64,000 nt of DNA from NCBI GenBank assembly GCA_025890175.1, contig JANPYM010000013.1, positions 1,566,777 to 1,630,776 of the forward strand, read 5' to 3'. The position numbers were made by a program, and so were the translations under genes. This document shows, one piece after another, positions 59,301-64,000 of the stretch. Origin of the DNA: Ciborinia camelliae. Its lineage: Eukaryota; Ascomycota; Leotiomycetes; Helotiales; Sclerotiniaceae. Numbering within the stretch: position 1 is the stretch's first letter; the number at the start of each line of letters is the position of its first letter. Under the pieces are notes generated by a model, which saw only the letters and a program-made list of their open reading frames with translations, had not been told where the DNA came from and ran no database searches.

Positions 59301-59802
59301 TCGAATGGCGCAAATATTTTTGTCAAGGGCAGAGGTTTGTGTCAGGAGTGGTCACCTTTGCGAGTTGCTACGTATTGTGGGGCGAGTGAGAAGGTTATAG
59401 AGCTTTTGACGCCTAAAATTGATGACCGCCCCCCAAGAGGTGAGACGTGGAACGTCAAATTCCATACTTTAAGAAAAGCTTCTGTGCATCCGACTAACTA
59501 TTGTGACGCCTGTCTTCTTGTAAGTTTCCTACTTCATACAAATTCATATTCAGCTAACACAACAATGCCAGGGGATCGTGGGTACATGGTTTAGATGTCA
59601 AACCTGTTCGGAATTTGATCTCTGTTTCAAGTGCTATCGTTCAAGAGATACTTTACAGCCAGGCTGTAAATTCGATGAATACGGTACCGAATATGACGAT
59701 GATCCCGAGGAAAATATAGAGGGCTATGACGACAGCACGAGTGTTTCCGAAATCGATGAAATCTCCGATGAAGATAGTGAAGAGGAAGAGCCAAGCAAAT
59801 AG
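53364..59802 (+). pseudogene. STAND/NLR-like gene (alpha/beta-hydrolase, NTPase-like, ankyrin, ZZ), disrupted by a MITE
   Basis: Exons: 53364-53491, 53548-53782, 53833-53934, 54070-54135, 54192-54419, 54689-56285, then after the 56286-56685 insertion 56690-57449, 57506-59519 and 59572-59802. Without the insertion and one GAAG copy the total is 5,361 nt (1,786 aa). Domains in order: an alpha/beta-hydrolase-like domain (IVAVHGISGDSKYTWG, then RPLVFIGHDLGAIIIKQALILAD, then ICFGTPHRYRTFEDM); the linker FMSTMNIPFEKRIGIDS; an NTPase-like middle domain lacking a GK[ST] P-loop (ILHVYGTSNVSMLTKF); about 20 ankyrin repeats; and a ZZ zinc finger (YCDAC...FRCQTCSEFDLCFKC). An acidic tail ends it. Fungal STAND proteins act in non-self recognition. 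As sequenced the frame stops inside the element at 56429-56431, so the receptor is truncated before the ankyrins. Confidence 0.85.
56282..56689. mobile_element. MITE-like inverted-repeat element inside the STAND gene
   Basis: A 400-bp element (56286-56685) has about 100-bp terminal inverted repeats (left end TGGTCCACCCCGTTCATCAA; right end, reverse complemented, TGGTCCATCCCGTTCATCAA). They pair with few mismatches through the GAACCCCTTACCCGAACGGG block. The ~180-bp centre is nearly pure A+T. GAAG flanks both sides (56282-56285 and 56686-56689) as a likely 4-bp target duplication. No protein is encoded. The net addition of 404 bp shifts the host frame. Confidence 0.85.
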
Positions 59803-60932
59803 CACCAAAGTAATTGGGAATAATGGCAACTTAGCTGGATCAAATGATAATGATAATGACGATGAAGATGACGAGGGAGAACGAGGAAGACGAAGATCGC
59901 GATAATGATAGCTGAGATCTGAAGGTTCGGTAGGAGATCCCACAGGAAAGTACAAGTATGGGAACATGAACAGACCAGTTTATTCAATATCCACTGTTTT
60001 CTATTCACTTATCTTTCCTACATTTAAACCCAAGCCAAAAATCAATTTCTCTTCTCTTTGTAATAAGAATAAATCAATCCATTTTTCCCACTACAATTCA
60101 AAATGCCTCAAACTTCTATCAACCCTCCGAGTTGAAAATGATTCTTTTCCATCAAACAGTGATATTGACACCAAGGTTTTCTCAACCTGAATAGTATAAC
60201 ATCGAGACCTTTAACTTTACCATATCAACCAAATTATCGTTACAACAATTTCAATATGACAATTCGTTATGTTATATTCGCCACTCAAAATTCGCTTAGT
60301 TTGGTTATTCCCCAACCCCTTTTCCCCATCAAACTACATTACTTAATACTTTTCTGGTTTTCATCTTCTATCTCCTATATTCATCTTCGCTTATGCTCTC
60401 ATCCGAATCCCTCCATCGTTACTGTTGTTCGCCAATTCACTGTTGTTTTTCCAACCGCAGAAATATGAAAGCTATAAGCAACAATGTTAGCATTGAACCA
60501 CACTATACCCCGAAGGGGGGTACTACATGCCCCAATTAACATGGGAGATCATAAACCCGCTTAGTAATCCCTTCCAGTTACTACCACTTCCACTTTCAAT
60601 AACTTTTATCTTCTTAGGTATTGAGAAGGTCGGGAGTTTTGTATTATGTGGGAAAGGGATGATCTTATCATTAACTAGCTAGATAGGGAATTTATACTAT
60701 CTAAGTACGGAGCTGATTATGTAATGCCTTATGGGGTAGTTCCTTCACCTACTTTCATGATTTTCTCCACTTATATTCCTCGACTCTCTTTCGTCCCACA
60801 CCCACTTTTACCGTATTTATAACCCTCTCCCCATTCACTCCCATTTCTCTATTCATTCCCATCCCCCCATTCACTGTCTCTCATTCTTTATTGAGGCGAG
60901 GCGAGGCTAGACCAGGCCAGGGAATTGAAAAT
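59803..60932. other. Intergenic region after the STAND gene
   Basis: 1.1 kb, AT-rich, between convergent stops. No gene recognised. Confidence 0.45.
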
Positions 60933-61789
60933 TCAGATAGACATATCATTCAAATCCGGCTTTCTCGACATGCAGATAGCAGCTTTAGGTCGATCCAAAT
61001 ATGGCTGCCAGTAGTCTTTGCTCTTTAACCAATCATTAGCCAACGGAACCACCCAAGAAAAGAGCAGCTTACTAGCGCCTGCAGATGTTCCTCCCCTGGT
61101 AGTACCACACTCCATTCGAGTCGACCCAGACCTGCTTCAGCTGCTGCTTTGGAATACACTTCCTCTCGCAAGAAATAGAATTCCCATTCAATCTTTGGCT
61201 TACCAAAAGAATGACAACACGCCTTGTATCCATCATCAACTCTCTCAAGAATTTCATAGACCGTGCCGAGATGTTTTTCTTTCTCATTAAGCGGATCATT
61301 CGGTTGAAACATGTCGATAATTGAAGCGTGAATAGTGAGTGCGAAACATTTCCCACCGGGTTTCAAGGCCGAATAAACATTGTCGAACATCCGCCGCATC
61401 TCTTCTTCTGTAGCTGCATAATTCAATAGCCAAGCCGCAACAACAAAATCAAAAGTTCCTTTTTGATCTTCAAGTTCTATATTGTCCCACATATCTGGCC
61501 GAGCACAATCCGCAACATGGAATGATACATGATCTTTCATCTCAGTTGGAAGGGCTGTCCGAGCAGCAGAAATCATGATTGGCGAGATGTCTAGAGCGGT
61601 TACGTGAGAAGCACCCCAGAAAAGCAGCTGGCGAGTATAAAAGCCTGTGCCGCAAGCGAGTTCTAGGATTCGTTTTGAAGAATCAAGAGGACCAATGAGT
61701 CTCCTCATAGCTGTATGTTGTATCTGCTGAATTGGCATGACATTGAGAGTGTCATAATGGATACCAATGGAGTCATATTGTGTTGACAT
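60933..61789 (-). CDS. Class I SAM-dependent methyltransferase
   Basis: Exon 1 (61789-61073) and exon 2 (61022-60933) around a 50-nt intron (GTAAGC..., GGCTAATG branch, AAAG acceptor) encode 268 aa. Reading through the intron would end with a short mismatched tail; splicing instead gives SKDYWQPYLDRPKAAICMSRKP, the usual last strand of the fold. SAM-binding motif I is ILELACGTGFYTRQ. An acidic loop (TALDISPIMISAAR) follows, then FDFVVAAWLLNYA (motif post-II) and ALKPGGKCFALT (motif III). Such enzymes often act on small molecules in secondary metabolism. Substrate is unknown, and no obvious biosynthetic cluster surrounds it. Confidence 0.85.
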
Positions 61790-62657
61790 TATTACACGAA
61801 GTTTTGGTAAGGTCTGAAGCTGGCTAGGAATTGCAATAGAGGTGCTTGCTGATAGTCGAAAGCTTCATCTGTCTTTGATTTAGGAGCAAAGATATAATGA
61901 AATTTCGCGCTTGCTGTCGGCCTTTGCGACCAAAGAGCATACGTCCTTTTGAGTAATCGGAATTATCTGTCTCGTAACGGCCTATCTCAATCTATCACAA
62001 AATCAAAGTCAGGTGAGAGTGACCGGTGTGCTTATGCGCTGGCATTCTGCAGTGGTGGTGTAATATGTTTTCCCGAAGGATGGTACAAGTCGCGCTCACA
62101 GTACCAAGGCTGAATTGGCTCGGGTGTAGATATGCAAGTGCTGCACAAGACGAATCCAAGAAAAGCATTCCGATAGTCCCAAAATCTGGACAACCTCACA
62201 TATGGAACAAATGAAGGCGATAAGACTAGAATATACAAAGACAGCTGAAAACGAAAAGGAAGAAGTTGGGAAGGCGAAACTATAAAGCTAGACCCTCAAG
62301 GAGAATTAAGGGTTTTAAAGTATGCAATTATGGAAAGGAGTAACAAGATCACACTTTTTGGTAGAATCTCTGTTTTCATATTTAGAAAAATATTCTTTTG
62401 TTTGCTTGACGATTTCCAAGATGGGACTAAAATAAGTATATGTTACAAATTGAGAGCAACCCGCATTTCCATTGTTAAGAACTTTCCGGGTCAGGGGACT
62501 ATTGGACAGCCTGAGAGATGCATGGCCACCAATGACTGAGAGCGGATGCCCGCCTTAAGCTGCCTTTAAGAGGGCCATAGATGGTCTACTGTACTTCCTC
62601 GCTGCCATCATCTAGTACTCCATCTTCCGAGGCACTTTGCATATAGTATTCCTCCCA
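61790..62657. other. Intergenic region
   Basis: 868 bp between the methyltransferase start and the stop of the final gene. The short ORFs (62026-62214, 62330-62539) have no recognisable features. Confidence 0.4.
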
Positions 62658-64000
62658 TTATTGCGGAGTTGTGTCATCGCTTATAAAAACAATATTCTCG
62701 CCGTCGTATCGAATCATATAAGACCCATTGATGTGATTGCTATTGACGCTTTGGGACTGGCTTTGGGGCGTTGCGTTATTGTTTGTAAGATCGGTAAAAG
62801 CAAGGCGTTCTTGATCTGGTGTGTTGCCACGAATACTGCGGTTGCTGACCTTTCCCGGCGATTCATCGCCCTGAAGTGTATTATCTGAAGCGAATTTTTC
62901 CACAACACTTGACGCCATCTCTTTTTTCAGTACTGGGTGCTTTAAGTTAGTAATATCTAGACTGGAAAGCACATCATCCACTTGCGTAATAGGGACATCA
63001 TCAGTACAATTTGACCATTCCCCATAGCCCAATTCTTCCTGGGTAAGACGATGTAGTTGGAGAGTGGCGTTTGTTGTCCATTCCAGATATTCGTACTCTT
63101 TGTAATGCCACCTTTTATGCAAAAATTGTAGCACTGGCTCAAGGATAAATGAAATGACGATAAGAAGAGTGCCTATGATGTATGTGAAGTAGAGACCAAA
63201 CAGGCTAAATGAAGAGTAGGCCGCGCTTCGTATTTTCTGGGTTTAGATGTTAGTCGTCCTGCGGCGAGGAAGTTCTTGATAGCACACAGCGACTCTCACC
63301 TGACTGTTGCAAATTTTTATCTCTTCGGAGTTCTCGGGTTTTTGACGGGAACTTTTTTCGGCGGGATCTGTGGTACCCATCGCAGTATCAACATAGCTTC
63401 CTTGGACCGCAGCAAGTGTAGTATTCCACCAGTTTGTAACATCTATTTGCCATTGATTTTGTGGCAGAGAGTATTGGATGCCGTCGTAAAGTAGCGACTG
63501 AGAATCTAGCGATTTGGCACCAAGATATCCAAGCATCACCCACAGAGAGGAAAGTTGGCCTTGCATCATAGAAGGCCAAAGCAGGCGCGTCCCAGATGCG
63601 GATTTCGATGATGGTCTTTCTGTGTCCAGATCTTTGCTAGTAAGATTGAACAACGACAAAGCTCCGTATAATGCGTCTTGCATGCTAGCTAATGGTCCAC
63701 ATCCGGTCTCTCTCTCGAAAGCCGAGTTACACCACTGCCACTGCTCGACGCAGCCCAGTGGAGATGCGGCTTCTTCCGGCTTGTATGTTGTGCGTGCGTC
63801 CGGGGAGCCAGCACTACTAATGTTGAGCCCCGGCACAGTCGCTCGATACCAGTCGTCATCCAGACGTTGGCTGAATGCTACCCCGTTTCCAGACAGAAAG
63901 ACAACAGTTACGTCGCCGTCTGATCGAAAGATTGTTGAATCGGGGTAGAATGCCGAAGAGCTTGGATCTATCCTGCCTTGATAGCTTCTCGAACCTACGG
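62658..64000 (-). CDS. C-terminal part of an unrecognised membrane protein (5' end beyond window)
   Basis: Minus-strand exons 64000-63300 (open to the window edge) and 63236-62658, joined by a 63-nt intron (GTGAGA...ACCCAG). The frame runs from the edge through YPDSTIFRSDGDVTVVFLSGN and the extracellular-type region (several N-x-S/T sites, LGCVEQWQWCN with Cys pairs) to one strong membrane span after the intron (LYFTYIIGTLLIVISFIL). A polar cytosolic tail then ends SDDTTPQ. This layout, a large Cys/Asn-containing outside domain with a late TM, resembles fungal-specific orphan membrane proteins sometimes annotated next to glycosyl or dimethylallyl genes. I do not recognise the family. The N-terminal portion is outside the window. 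Confidence 0.7.

Noticed and set aside
1..64000. CRISPR arrays, operons, prokaryotic promoters or ribosome binding sites
   Set aside because: The window is eukaryotic; regular spaced repeats of CRISPR type were not seen.

Overview
This window looks like a nuclear contig from a filamentous ascomycete. The evidence is many short spliceosomal introns (mostly 49-150 nt, GT-AG, CTAAC/CTGAC-like branch sites), widely spaced single-gene transcription units on both strands, and typical Pezizomycotina families (Ada1, fungal PAP2, rhodopsin/PTH11-like membrane proteins, tandem BTB proteins, an ankyrin NLR-like protein). Protein style and intron pattern suggest Leotiomycetes, probably Sclerotiniaceae (Botrytis/Sclerotinia-like). 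That placement is an inference, not a database result. All splice joins were made by eye by matching frame, GT-AG borders and family motifs. Exon sums divisible by three support them.

Layout. 0-7 kb: C-terminal end of an unrecognised protein, a DUF5672 glycosyltransferase-like type II protein (-), an O-fucosyltransferase-like type II protein with an acidic stalk (+), and a fatty-acid-desaturase-like membrane protein (-). 8-23 kb is a housekeeping block: mitochondrial fumarase (-), SAGA subunit Ada1/Hfi1 (-), gamma-tubulin complex component 3 (+), an F-box-like protein (-), a PAP2 lipid phosphatase (-) and the actin-interacting WD40 protein Aip1 (-). 23-28 kb: two tandem BTB/POZ paralogues (+) and a phytanoyl-CoA dioxygenase-like enzyme (-). 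28-33 kb is gene-poor: a Tourist/Harbinger-like MITE, an intron-containing tRNA-Leu(UAA), an assembly gap (10 N) beside a C20 run, and a seven-exon rhodopsin/PTH11-like membrane protein (+). 33-44.7 kb: a small F-box-like protein (-), a conserved four-helix membrane protein (-), a WKF-domain protein (-), 20S proteasome subunit alpha-1/PSMA6 (+), a small four-exon orphan (+) and a TMEM234-like protein (-). 46-50 kb: a long C2-domain Inn1/Fic1-like cytokinesis protein (+).

The last 14 kb have accessory character. They contain a frameshifted pseudogene (-), a large STAND/NLR-like gene (alpha/beta-hydrolase, NTPase-like, about 20 ankyrin repeats, ZZ zinc finger), a SAM methyltransferase (-), and the C-terminal part of an unrecognised membrane protein that runs off the window (-). 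The STAND gene is split by a 400-bp inverted-repeat element with about 100-bp termini. Removing the element and one copy of the GAAG target duplication restores one uninterrupted frame of about 1,786 codons, so this looks like a recent insertion into a fungal innate-immunity-type receptor. The same receptor has lost recognisable P-loop residues and has GHDLG where the hydrolase nucleophile Ser is normally found. This is the most interesting locus in the window.

No operon logic is expected. Functional grouping is limited to the neighbouring, divergently transcribed glycosyltransferase-like genes at 1-5 kb and the BTB tandem pair.
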